A DNA stretch of 64,000 nucleotides, taken from the NCBI GenBank assembly GCA_034231615.1, contig CM067312.1, forward strand, positions 7,303,747 through 7,367,746, in the 5' to 3' direction. This document shows, one piece after another, positions 54,507 to 64,000 of the stretch. The notes beneath the pieces were generated by a model. The model was not told the DNA's origin. It saw only the letters and a list, made by a program, of their open reading frames with translations, and made no database searches. The first letter of the stretch is position 1, and each line of letters opens with the position of its first letter. A program made the translations under genes and the position numbers. Source of the DNA: Meghimatium bilineatum (Eukaryota; Mollusca; Gastropoda; Stylommatophora; Philomycidae).

Positions 54507-57500
54507 GTATTGTAACTGAAATTATATCTTGAATGTTATGTGTGTGGGATCCGTACTAGACAGAAAAAAATGTATTGTGCTTATTTTGTGCTGTGATTTG
54601 TTGATTATTCTAAAGCTTTACAGCATGTTTCTGCAGTCATTCTTCTTCTGCACTAGTGCACAAAGATCATTAAGAAATGTTGTCAACTGATTTACATCTG
54701 TGTGGTAACTGGGGTACTTTTAGTTGAGGGTGTAAAGAATAGGGCCACTGGCATGTCATAAGAGGTGACTAAGACAAGTTAGGGGATGGGCTTCAACCTG
54801 TAACCTTCTGTAGAGATATTCTGTGAAACAATTGCAAGAGAGAATTGAGGATGTTCTGGCATATACATAAATCCATGAGCAGGTCAACAAGATGTAGAGG
54901 GATCTCTGACTTCCAAATTATAGATCTCAACTGGCAGAGAACAGAAGTATCAAAATCCCACTAAATGAACCCTTCATACTGCCTCAAATGGTTGGTTGGT
55001 TGCTGATCCAGCGATCCATGGGCTCATGCTCTTTGACCTAATGCCATTAGATGGCATTATATTGCTGGGAAGTCTGTGGATTTTCGGCCCACCCCGAGAC
55101 AGAGCCAGAGAATAACTATCACACCTCCAGGAAGGTAGGTTTCAACCTATGCACTGCTCCTAGCCCCTGTAGCCAAGATAGGGTCCACTGTGCTCATTCC
55201 CTGTCACCAATTGACTACTGGTTATGCCAAACTTCTCTATTGCTCCAGGCATGCAACCAAATGTTCAAGTCAAAAGGATTGTCACGTCCTGAGTCACTGT
55301 GCCTCTATGATGGGCCTCAGTCATAGGAAAAACAGCGATGTCAGTTTCCTCCTCCTCAGTGCTGCACAGTACATCTCTGGCTCCCTCCCAACCACAGAGG
55401 GTGCATACATATATATTCAGGCAAACATGAAAAACATTTCAACAACAAAACAAAATCATAACTGTATAGATGATATGCCATGAAGTTTCTATAAGAAGAT
55501 AACCTCAATATAACGGCATGTCATCCACTAAGGTTTTCTGTTGCATGGATGGTATGTCTAGTGGGCCATTGGTGAGACCCACAGACGCAACCACATGCGT
55601 AACTGCCCCAAATAAACACTACACTATTGACAAATCAATCAATGGGCACTTCTTTCCTTATACACTATTTAGAGCATATAGAGATACAGTTCTATATAGT
55701 TGCTGTTCTCAGACCCTTGAGGTCCTGGGTTCAATCCATGGTTGGGACAAGATTTGTTTCTTTCGGAGGTACAATCAATTCTTCCTGTACATGTCGTGAT
55801 ATCTGATATGGCAAAGTGACCTTTATTTCCACTGCCCATATAAAGCCTCCCTGCACTCATTCACAGGAAAACATGCAGTAATGAAAGTTATAGATACAAT
55901 AGCATATCTGAACATTAAAACAAAGATACTTGAATTGTGTGAAATCTTAAGCACTGAAGACACTTTTTATATTATGTGGAAAGAAATTCTATCCATGCGA
56001 AAACTTTGCAAAAATATAACATTGGTAAGCTGCACGATGACAAGGATGTAATTGAAGAATTAGCCTGTTTATTTGACAGTATATTAACAAAAGGTATTGT
56101 TTGTGAAGTCTTGCTGCACAGCTATCTGATAACAATACCTCAACCTGGTAGGAATCAAATGAAATTTGTAACTTCATCCACAACTATTATTTGCCAAGTT
56201 GTCTTTGATTGATCTCTCTTGCCTTCCTTTCCTCAGTATGCAGCGTAACAGTTTTTGTGTTGTTGGTATCCTGGAAATGTGTGCCCATGATTCTTGATAA
56301 AACATAAATTTGAGATATTGTTTTCTTGTCACGTTTTTAGAATCATGTGGAATAATTTTTGACTTGCTTTTGCATTTTGCTTTAGTAAACGGAGTCTCCT
56401 CTTCTTCTGTTTTTGTTCTCAAACTCTTCAGCAGGGCGTAGAGTTCAGCAGGGCGTAGTCCAGAGATTGGAGTGTGTTGTTTGTTTTGCGTTCGCTCTAT
56501 TGTAACCATCACGGATATCTGCGATTTCCGCCAGGAGCGTGATTACGTTGTGCCACCTTTATGCGCCTTGTAGGCCTAGCACATCCGATTTCGGCATGGG
56601 AGTGTATTGTGTTATGAATCATTGCTTAGCTGCAATAAACTGCGATAAAGCTCCACAATGCTTAACATCACAAGTGGAAATGACAATAGATAAATGTGAA
56701 TATTCACATGACATGTTCGTTATAGAATTTTGCCTTGGCTGTATTGAAGTCATGCAATGATATGTTACCCATAGTATCTACCAGAAAGATCTAGTAGAGA
56801 CGAAACAGGATGACAAAGTGAGAAGTTGCTGAATGGATAATCATTGTGATATGCGAGAATGTCAACAACGGAACTTATTAACATGAGAGCTGTGGAAAAA
56901 CATGATTGCCTACACCACTCGGTATGATGATTGATTGAGTGATATGGTTTGTGGTCAAAAGTGGACATCATTGTTACCACCAAATATTTGCAGGTTTTCA
57001 TGTGATACATGGAAACAATGAAAAAAAAAAGCTAAATATTAAACTGAAACCATGAGAAGAATTTGAATAGCTAAAAATAAGGATAAAATGGAGGATGTTT
57101 GTTCAGGAAATAATGCTCCTCGGGTGTTGAAAAAAGAATACATATACACACATTCATAATTTATTTATTTGCATTGTGATATTAATGAGAATTAAACATG
57201 TTACGAATTCTTTTGTTTTTAATTTGTAGGCTACAATTCCACAATTTTGGCCTACGGTCAAACAGGTAGTGGGAAGACGTTCACAATGGGTGGATGCTAC
57301 GAGGCGTCATTGGAAGCGGATGAGGAAGATATGGGTGTAATACCCAGAGTATTGAGGGACATATTTGAACATATTCACGACGTAAACAACATTGAATTTA
57401 CAGTCACAGTCTCTTACATGGAGGTAATATCTACTCTGTAATCTGAATGTGAAACAATATTTCATGTGAACATTGCTTATATTTTATTTTCTTTGTAGAA

Positions 57501-60500
57501 GTAGTGAAAGGTTACTTGTATTTGTAAAAATTGTATCTTGCTCAGCCATACATTTTTTGTTCAATGACACATCTGTCTGGATGTTTTGTATGGCACTCAT
57601 TATTATTTTGAAAGAAACTTCAGTTTGACACATGAGATTGCAGTTGCGTTTAGCCACTTCAATAAAATTGTAGTGCCCCCCGCTTACGATGTCGATTATG
57701 CCGGTCATGTAACATGGCTTGCAGTTCAACATAAGAACTAGAGATTTTCAATCTAACACAATCCTAGTTATAGCCAATGTCCAAGGCTATATGAATCGAC
57801 AAAATGTCTCGATCTATTCTCCGAAAGTAACATTTAAATAATATTTTATATGATAACAACTGTAATTCCCAAGAAATCGTCATCAGAACATAATCCATAA
57901 ACATGACGTCAAAATTCAATAGAATTTGTTCCAGACTTTCTGTGAAAACCAAAGCTGGACACTTCTCTCCTAAAATCGTTTTGTGTAAAAGAATTGACCT
58001 TTAAGCTGTGACGTATCCTTGGCATCATATGGCGCAAAACAATTGTTAAGTGGATCTTACTTCGTGAAGTTTCGCACTGATGAATCGGGGCATAGCAACT
58101 GGCAGCATATTACACCTCCAGTCCCTTAGTGATGTATATTTGCCAATTTAATATGATGCTCGTAGAATTCTAAAGGTTAAGAGCTACCTGCTCACAGCTA
58201 AAGGGATTATTTCATTATCATCATGAGTCTGATAATCAATATCTTGACAGAGCTGAGCAGGTTCTTATCTTCGGCATCTGGACAAGACACAGCAGACTAA
58301 ACAGCCACTTAAATAGACTAAGACTGGTTCCACTACCTTTGTGTCCATGCTGGCAGGCAGTACATACTGTGGAACATATTCTGCAAGGCTGCATTACACT
58401 AAACTAGCTAAGGGTGGAACACTGGCCCACAGAGTCGGATATCCACAGAAAGCTGTATGGGAGCACCAAGGAGCTTTCAAATACGGCAGCATTTATCAAG
58501 AAAACCGAACTAGCTCTGTAGACATGTCAAACTTCGAACAAGAAGAAGAAGATCAGTCTGTAGAGTTTAATTTGACGTTTCTGTTTTTTAGGTCTAACAT
58601 AATCTTATTTCCAAAACAGATTTACAATGAAGACTTGAATGACTTGTTAGTACAACCTAACCAAAGAGAGCCCTTGACAATTAGAGAGGAGTCCAACGGA
58701 GAAATCAAGGTAAATATATCTTCTGAGTTCATTCTCAAACTCCTGTAGATTACCAGGGTGTAATTTGGAGAACGAAATAGGTTGTGCTATAGTTTACAGC
58801 TTTGCTGTGATATCTACATCTTTCAGCCTGACACACCCAACTTCAGCATGACCTCTGGGTCACTTTGGCACTATGAAATGGGACAACCAATTCCACCCCA
58901 AAACGTCCTTAGTCATGCATGTCCTATGACATGCATGTGTTGCTTTTCTTTCAAGCTCTGGCAACACATCAAAATAAGCAGATATTTTAGTAAATCTGTA
59001 AACTGCAAAGCAGAGGATTTCTGTTCTCTGGTAACTAGCATGTTTGAGAACGAATGCAGAAATAAGGAATGAGATATTTCAAATTATGCAACAGAATGTG
59101 ATTATTAGTATTATTCTGTAAACGGATGAAAATAATGAGAATTATTCCACTACCGAAGACTGATATGTAGGGCCATTGGTGTAAACAAAATGGCGACAAC
59201 ACATTTCCATTCTCTGGACTAAGTCCTGCTGGAAATCTAGGAGGACCATTGTCTCGCTGCAAGAGAGACTAGCAGGAGTTTGAGAATGAACACTGAAGAA
59301 GAATTATTCCATGAAATGAATGAGAATATTTTAAATTAATCAGTACAACAAATGAATAGTTACAACTATTCAATTATTTGTTTGATAGCTGGTGGTTGGT
59401 TGTTTGGTAGCTGATCCAGAAGTCCATGGTCTCATGCCCTTTGACCCACGGCCATTGATATATGCATGTGATTGTGAGCTTCCTTTTTCCCATTATCTGG
59501 CCTCGGAGGGAGAACATTTATCTGTCATTGTCCTAGCTTCTTTTTTGACAATTTGCATTATTTATGGTGTGTGGAAAATGCAATAACTTGTTTATTTTTA
59601 TAGATTTTAAAATAATTTGTGTACATGTAAATAAAGAAGTGAATAATGTATATAATTGTGTTTTTTGTTTGTTTTATGTGTAATATGAAAGATGTTAGAA
59701 AATTGTGACGATGGAAATTGGGAGGAAAATCACATGAAAAATCTAATAAAATATAGAAAAAAAATTTCTTGATGCACCTATACTTGAGAAATGTGTGGCA
59801 ACACTGATAACATCCTAAATACCTAAGCCTGTTATATATATATTTTTTCTTAACCAAAGTACCATAATATGGACTGCATAACACATAAAGCATGTAAATG
59901 TGACATACAATATCAATCTGTTCAAGACTAGACATAAGCAAACATACAACATAATTTTATTAAATGCCGATCTATGGCACCCCTGATAAATATTCTCTTT
60001 GTTTTCCATAAATAAACGAACATTCGAATAATATTTAAACAAATAAAGTACAAGGAAAATACAAAAAACAAATAATAAAATATAGAGGTGTCACTTACCT
60101 ACCATGTCGATCGGGTCTGTTCAACATTAGACCTAGAGATATTTCCATCTGACACAATACTAATTAATTCAATGTCCTAGTCCCATATTAAAGCTACGAA
60201 ATGTCCGACTCTATTCTCTGAAAGTAACGTTTTAATATTATTGTCTATGAAAACAATTAATTCCCAAGAAATCATCAAAACATAATCCATAAACATTGCA
60301 TGAAATATGGTGTTGAAAATTCATTGGAAATCCTTCCATCGAAATCGGCATTCAAATATAATCATACCTTCTCCATTTTATAACATAATCTAAAAGAATG
60401 AACATGGGGGAAATGTGACGTATTCTGATCTTGATTTGAATGTAATTTGAATGGTTCTATCTATAGAAATCTGTCATCATGTGAGCCTTATTTCGTGTAG

Positions 60501-62687
60501 TTCCGTACTGTTTTATTGGGACATAGCAACGGGCAGATCGGTACGCTGTCAGACCCGTAGTTGTGTATATTCGTTGGCATGTCCATGCGACCTCGGAGTC
60601 CTAAAGGTAAAAACAAAAATTGAAAATAAAACGAGACATTGTCAGTGTAAGCGTTGTTTAATTTGTAAGCCTTACAAAAAAATAAATATTAAACAATTTT
60701 TTTTTCAGATTCATGGATTGAAAGAAATTTTAGTTACAAATTTCTCACAGACAATGAAGCTTCTAAGTGAAGGCTCTCACGGACGGACAACTGGCTCAAC
60801 AGCTATGAACAGTACATCCAGCCGTTCTCACGCAATCTTTACTCTGAATATTGAACAGAGAAAGAAAGAGGATTTGTATGTTGATAACATTCTTTGGACT
60901 GTTCTTGATGTGATTTATGTAGTGTACTAACCTTTGGACTGTGTTCTTGATGTGATTTATGTAGTGTACTAACCTTTGGACTGTGTTCTTGGTGTGATTT
61001 ATGTAGTGTACTAACCTTTGGACTGTGTTCTTGACGTGATTTATGTAGTGTACTAATCTTTGGACTGTGTTCTTGACGTGATTTATGTAGTGTACTAACC
61101 CTTCTATTTTTGAGGCTCAAAAGAGGAGCAACACTATCTTGAGAATTGGGGATGGTAGACGCTGGTCTTGCCCCATAAATTAAATGGACTCAAAGGCTTT
61201 GTTCTTCTTCTGCGCTCGTTCTCAAACTCCTGCAGATTATCAGGTTGTAGTCTGGAGAGTTGAATGCATTGTGTCATGGTTTACAGCGTTGCTGTGATAT
61301 CTGCACATTTTCGTCTGACACATCAGACTTCATCATGGTTTATGGATTCTAACCGTATATGGAATAGAACAGCCACCTCCACCCTCTAACCTCATTAGTC
61401 ACCTCTTACGACAGGCATGGAGGTTAAAAGTCTTGCTATTCTTTGCTCTCCTCTCGGACCCTGCCAACAGACAGGTACAAAAGCCTTAAAGAAGTTGGAT
61501 ATGTCAGTCTGAAAGGCGCAGCTAAGTTATGAACTGTGTCACAGTACATCTGTTCTCTGAACTATAATCTGATCGCAAACAGGAGTTTGAGAATGAAAGC
61601 AGAAGTGATTTATGTAAAATTCCTGGAATCAAGTTCTAGGTACAGTGTAGTTATTGAATCAAGTTCTAGGTACAGTGTAGTTATTGAATCAAGTTCTAGG
61701 TACAGTGTAGTTATTGAACCAAGTTCTAGGTACAGTGTAGTTATTGAATCAAGTTCTAGGTACAGTGTAGTTATTGGGAATGAGTTGCACTTGTTGGGAT
61801 GTAAAGTTTAGGAATCAACATACATTGATTTTGCTTGAATGATGCTGTATAATGTATTTCCAATTATTGGTACGCTCAAGTGTTGATTTTATCTGTGGAG
61901 AGTTCTAGCATGTGAGAAGCTTTTGCTTTGCTGTCTCCTATGGGCTCTTTCTTGTATTCTTCTTCTTCTTCAGCGTTCATTCTCAAACTCCCGCTGGATT
62001 TCTCTTGTAACAGGACAATGGTCCTACTAGATTTCCAATTGAATGTAGTCCAGACAATGGAAATGCGCTGTGTTGCCGTTTTATTTGCGCCAATGGCCCA
62101 ATACATCCGTCTTTGGCGATTTTCTTTTATTCAGAGCTGTGAGTTTTCACTCTTCAGAAACCTGTGCCTATTTGTAGAATCTGTTTTTCAAGTTGTGATG
62201 ATGAAGATGATGATGAAATAATTTCTTTATCTGTGAGCAGGTAGCTCTTGACAGCTCAAAGACTTTCTGGCGCAAATAAAACGGCAACACAACGCATTTC
62301 CATTCTCTGGACTACATTCAATTGGAAATCTTGTAGAACCATTGTCCTGTTACAAGAGAAATCCAGTGGGAGTTTGAGAATAAACACTGAAGAAGAAGAA
62401 TATGCACCAAATCAAAGTTGTCCAATGGACTCACGAAAAGCAGACTTGCTATGTGAAAGAAACTTGGTCTAGATTAAATGAGAGTGGACTTCATGAATCT
62501 ATAAATTCATAATCCAAGTTTTATTAATAAATTTGTGCTTGTTCAATTTTCAGTGCTTATAATTAGAGTATGTTTCTGATCTGATTTGTTAGAAATGACT
62601 GCTGCAAAGTTAAATTTCACTTGGTGGACCTTGCTGGATCTGAACGGTGTAAAAGGACAATGGCGGAAGGTGAAAGGTTTAAAGAAG
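54269..62687 (+). CDS. Kinesin-4 family motor (KIF4-like chromokinesin), N-terminal five coding exons
   Basis: Join of 54269-54506, 57230-57423, 58620-58709, 60709-60875 and 62593-62687 gives 261 codons plus one base. The protein opens [15 protein letters not shown], has the P-loop GQTGSGKT (89-96), [11 protein letters not shown] (144-154), switch I NSTSSRSH (208-215), IEQRKKED, and switch II DLAGSE (242-247), ending [15 protein letters not shown], the EGCQ segment, PGEP and EQRKK are shared with KIF4. KIF4 proteins are plus-end chromokinesins that bind PRC1 and condensin and act on spindle-midzone length and chromosome structure. The rest of the motor and the stalk lie to the right. An acceptor (TTGCAG) two bases before the ATG implies an untranslated exon upstream. 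Introns 2, 3 and 5 hold related TTAA-ended elements. Confidence 0.9.
54715..54810 (+). mobile_element. SINE-A 5' fragment in kinesin intron 1
   Basis: GGGTGTAAAGAATAGGGCC, CATGTCATAAGAGGTGACTA and AGTTAGGGGATGGGCTT. Confidence 0.5.
54990..55600. mobile_element. LINE 3'-end pieces in kinesin intron 1
   Basis: 55005-55060 matches the 3' end at 53765-53830. 55460-55600 matches 51695-51800 (ACTAAGGTTTTCTGTT, GGCCATTGGTG-GACCCACAGACGC). Confidence 0.5.
55705..55845 (+). mobile_element. tRNA-related repeat (type F), copy 2
   Basis: GAGGTCCTGGGTTCAATCCA holds a B-box-like GGTTCAATCC. The body matches 9590-9728. Confidence 0.5.
55860..57229. other. Remainder of kinesin intron 1, degraded repeats
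   Basis: 56395-56600 contains a broken minus-strand SINE-A (TTCTGTTTTTGTTCTCAAAC, ACATCCGATTTCGGCATGG). 56750-56945 resembles a LINE tail ending in TGATGATTGATTGAG. Nothing else recognised. Confidence 0.4.
57230..57423 (+). CDS. Kinesin coding exon 2 (P-loop)
   Basis: Follows TTTGTAG and ends before GTAATA. It encodes [20 protein letters not shown] through VSYMEI-type beta-4 (VSYME). The Walker A motif is intact. Confidence 0.95.
57660..58180. mobile_element. TTAA-ended element fragment (piggyBac-like), kinesin intron 2
   Basis: Ends CTAAAGGTTAA at 58180. Internal GAAAGTAAC, AATTCCCAAGAAATC and CATAATCCATAAACAT match 60130-60300, and ATAATCCATAA recurs at 63575. The left TTAA end is missing. 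Confidence 0.5.
58181..58225 (+). mobile_element. Retroelement GATGAT-type end, inverted
   Basis: GAGCTACCTGCTCACAGCTA and AAGGGATTATTTCATTATCA are the inverse of 34055-34100; it directly abuts the TTAA element. Confidence 0.4.
58230..58555 (+). mobile_element. LINE C-terminal tail, kinesin intron 2
   Basis: [49 protein letters not shown] and [11 protein letters not shown] in one frame, then (GAA)n. Confidence 0.8.
58620..58709 (+). CDS. Kinesin coding exon 3
   Basis: Thirty codons, phase 0 at both ends: [10 protein letters not shown], then [13 protein letters not shown]. It follows CAAAACAG and ends before GTAAAT. A minus-strand SINE-A begins almost directly after the donor. Confidence 0.93.
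58715..58970 (-). mobile_element. SINE-A directly after kinesin exon 3
   Basis: ATCTTCTGAGTTCATTCTCA through GTTTACAGCTTTGCTGTGAT to AAGCTCTGGCAACACATC. It starts within 10 bp of the donor, so it lies almost at the 5' splice site. Confidence 0.8.
59150..59305 (+). mobile_element. SINE-B copy, kinesin intron 3
   Basis: GGGCCATTGGTGTAAACAAA through CTAAGTCCTGCTGGAAATCT and GAACACTGAAGAAGAA. Confidence 0.8.
59390..59480 (-). mobile_element. LINE 3'-end fragment
   Basis: GGTAGCTGATCCAGAAGTCC, ATGGTCTCATGCCCTTTGAC matches the 53765 tail end. Confidence 0.5.
59560..60612. mobile_element. TTAA-type element (piggyBac-like), degraded, kinesin intron 3
   Basis: 59568-59640 matches the left part of the 62837 element (GTACATGTAAATAAAGAA). 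60120-60300 matches 57740-57920. The right end is CCTAAAGGTAAA, a decayed TTAA. Ends about 97 bp before exon 4. Confidence 0.5.
60709..60875 (+). CDS. Kinesin coding exon 4 (switch I)
   Basis: Follows TTTTTCAG and ends before GTATGT. It encodes IHGLKEILV through [16 protein letters not shown] and IEQRKKED. A 42-bp tandem array starts in the intron about 17 bp past the donor. Confidence 0.95.
60886..61099. repeat. Tandem repeat, 42-bp unit, 5 copies, each with TACTAAC/T
   Basis: The unit contains GATTTATGTAGTGTACTAAC. TACTAAC occurs at 60925, 60967, 61009 and 61093, and TACTAAT at 61051. It begins about 17 bp past the kinesin exon 4 donor. Confidence 0.95.
61200..61480 (-). mobile_element. 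SINE-A, near-full copy, kinesin intron 4
   Basis: TTCTTCTGCGCTCGTTCTCA through GTTTACAGCGTTGCTGTGAT to CGGACCCTGCCAACAG. A short plus-oriented 5' fragment lies at 61110-61180. Confidence 0.8.
61490..61605 (+). mobile_element. SINE-A 3'-half fragment
   Basis: AGTTGGATATGTCAGTCTGA, AAGGCGCAGC and CAGGAGTTTGAGAATGAAAG; inverted relative to the neighbouring copy. Confidence 0.65.
61626..61776. repeat. Tandem repeat, 30-bp unit, 5 copies
   Basis: GAATCAAGTTCTAGGTACAG units, nearly identical (one T-to-C change). Ten-codon period. Confidence 0.95.
61959..62122 (-). mobile_element. SINE-B, minus half of inverted pair
   Basis: CTTCTTCTTCTTCAGCGTTC through GTTGCCGTTTTATTTGCGCC. Near full length. Confidence 0.85.
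62262..62402 (+). mobile_element. SINE-B, plus half of inverted pair
   Basis: TTCTGGCGCAAATAAAACGG through GAAATCTTGTAGAACCATTG and AACACTGAAGAAGAAGAA. The first bases after the GATGAT-type retroelement end at 62190-62255 suggest insertion next to it. Confidence 0.8.
62593..62687 (+). CDS. Kinesin coding exon 5 (switch II)
   Basis: Follows TTTGTTAG and ends before a weak GTTGGT donor. It encodes [18 protein letters not shown], then MAEGERFKE. The split Gly codon fits KEG-IN of the family. The next exon is not in the window. Confidence 0.88.
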
Positions 62688-62836
62688 GTTGGTGGTTTAT
62701 ATTATCTTTACATTTATCAAATTTTGAACAGTTTACTGTGTGCTGTAGTTTCTAAACATTTGTATGTGTGTTGAATATAGAATAGGGAGAACATCATAGA
62801 AATAGATGAAAGCAAACAAAGAGGTTCTAACAAGAG

Positions 62837-63931
62837 TTAACATTTAGCACGCTAATTTACAATTATGTAATTTATCTCCTGCAGCCGGATTATTTTTTTA
62901 AAATGTTGCGTAATAGTGGGTGGCTGTTTTGAAAATGTGTTAACTTTTTTGTTGTTAGAGATATTTAAATAATATTTGTACATATAAATAAAGAATTGAA
63001 TTCTGCATTTATTGGTGTAAGTTTTATTTTGTGGTACGAAGCGTGTGAGAAAGTCATAAAGATGTTTTTTCACCAAAAAAAAACCTGAGCAAATTATAAC
63101 AACAATGAAAAAAAATTAGAACAAATAATAATAAAATTTGTCTGACTTTTTTTTCGAAATTTCCTGGAGTGGCAACAGTTGATACAGATTTAATAAACAG
63201 TATTTATGGTCAAATGTTCATAATTTCACTAGGGAAAATGAATAAACCGTATAGATTTGTCATAGAAATGTTCTCTTAATTTAGATCTAGTCCATCCGTC
63301 GAAAACAAGTGTGTCGGACCATTGGCGAAAATGAAATGGCGACAACGCATTTCCATTCCCTGGTCTACATCCTGCTGGAAATCTAGTAGGACTATGGTCT
63401 GCTATAAGGGAGATCCAGCAGGAGTTTGAGAATGAACGCTGAAGAAGAAGATCTAGTCCAAAACTGAATCTCCACAAGACAGTTGATGTTTAAAGTCAAA
63501 ATATACGAAACCACGTGGCCTAGCGTATTTTCGAGTATGATTAACAACTTACCTCTCAAGAATTACTCATCCGAAGAATAATCCATAATGAATTTACTGA
63601 AAATACGATAAAACAAAAGTCTATAAAACTCGATTCACTTTCATGGCGTTGCTCTTGTTTGAAAGTGTTAACATATTGCGAAAATTTTGATTTTTCACGG
63701 ACATTTGGTCCATGTCGTTGCCATTAAACTTGCAGAAAAAATGGAAGTCAATTGAATAACTTGCCAGATATAAAATAATCTGGGAACCAAAATTTTTTTA
63801 TGGACCCTCTTTTATTGATTACAGGTGACCTAGCAACAGGGCCTTTATGGGGCTTGTACACTCAACCTCGGCTATATCATACAGTGTAAACTGTTGTCGA
63901 ACGCACTCCACGTGAGCGTGCTAAAGGTTAA
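62837..63931. mobile_element. TTAA-ended element (piggyBac-like non-autonomous), complete, kinesin intron 5
   Basis: Left TTAACATTTAGCACGCT and right inverse of TTAACCTTTAGCACGCT: 17-bp ends with one mismatch, TTAA on each side. It contains a SINE-B (63292-63450) as a later insertion. No transposase frame; the left 240 bp matches 7220-7465 inverted. Confidence 0.72.
63292..63450 (+). mobile_element. SINE-B, best-preserved copy
   Basis: GGACCATTGGCGAAAATGAA, CATCCTGCTGGAAATC, TAGTAGGACTATGGTCTGCT, GATCCAGCAGGAGTTTGAG and GAACGCTGAAGAAGAAG. The outer stem CCTGCTGGA/TCCAGCAGG is perfect. Confidence 0.88.
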
Positions 63932-64000
63932 CAGTTGATATTGTTTCCTTTAAATTGTTACCATGCTCCACAGTTTAAGTATACCATCAATATTGCTTTG

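Overview
The window is AT-rich animal nuclear DNA: spliced genes with GT-AG introns, introns packed with retroposons, and many LINE fragments. The gene content is metazoan. The mix of non-LTR retrotransposon relics and short tandem arrays would suit a lophotrochozoan (mollusc or annelid-like) genome, but the exact group cannot be read from the sequence.

Three conserved housekeeping-type genes are present. On the minus strand, 7824 down to 767 carries the first four coding exons of an LRRC59-like ribosome/ER-membrane leucine-rich-repeat protein; its C-terminal part lies left of position 1. On the plus strand, 8225-39205 is a complete 19-exon IK/RED spliceosomal protein gene (590 aa, in frame across every junction). 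The two start codons are 400 bp apart in divergent orientation, with an ACCGGAAGT (ETS-type) motif between them. From 54269 to 62687 lie the first five coding exons of a kinesin-4 (KIF4-like) motor, with P-loop, switch I and switch II; the gene runs off the right edge.

The 15 kb from 39.2 to 54.2 kb holds no cellular gene I can recognise. It is a graveyard of LINE 3' parts (reverse transcriptase tails, RNase H tails), SINE-like elements and small inverted-repeat transposons.

The most striking non-gene feature is one abundant retroposon family in two forms, a long form of about 290 bp (called SINE-A here) and a short form of about 155 bp (SINE-B). About 50 copies or fragments occur on both strands. 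The forms share their 3' half and a (GAA)n end. The long form is a chain of small hairpins, including GAAA-type loops, and lacks obvious tRNA-type promoter boxes. Other notable elements are a TTAA-flanked family with inverted ends (piggyBac-like, 4 copies or fragments, 3 of them in kinesin introns), a 393-bp inverted-repeat element sitting inside a tandem array, an inverted-repeat element splitting a LINE, and more than ten unrelated minisatellites, the largest a 1.15-kb array of 24-bp units inside IK intron 17.
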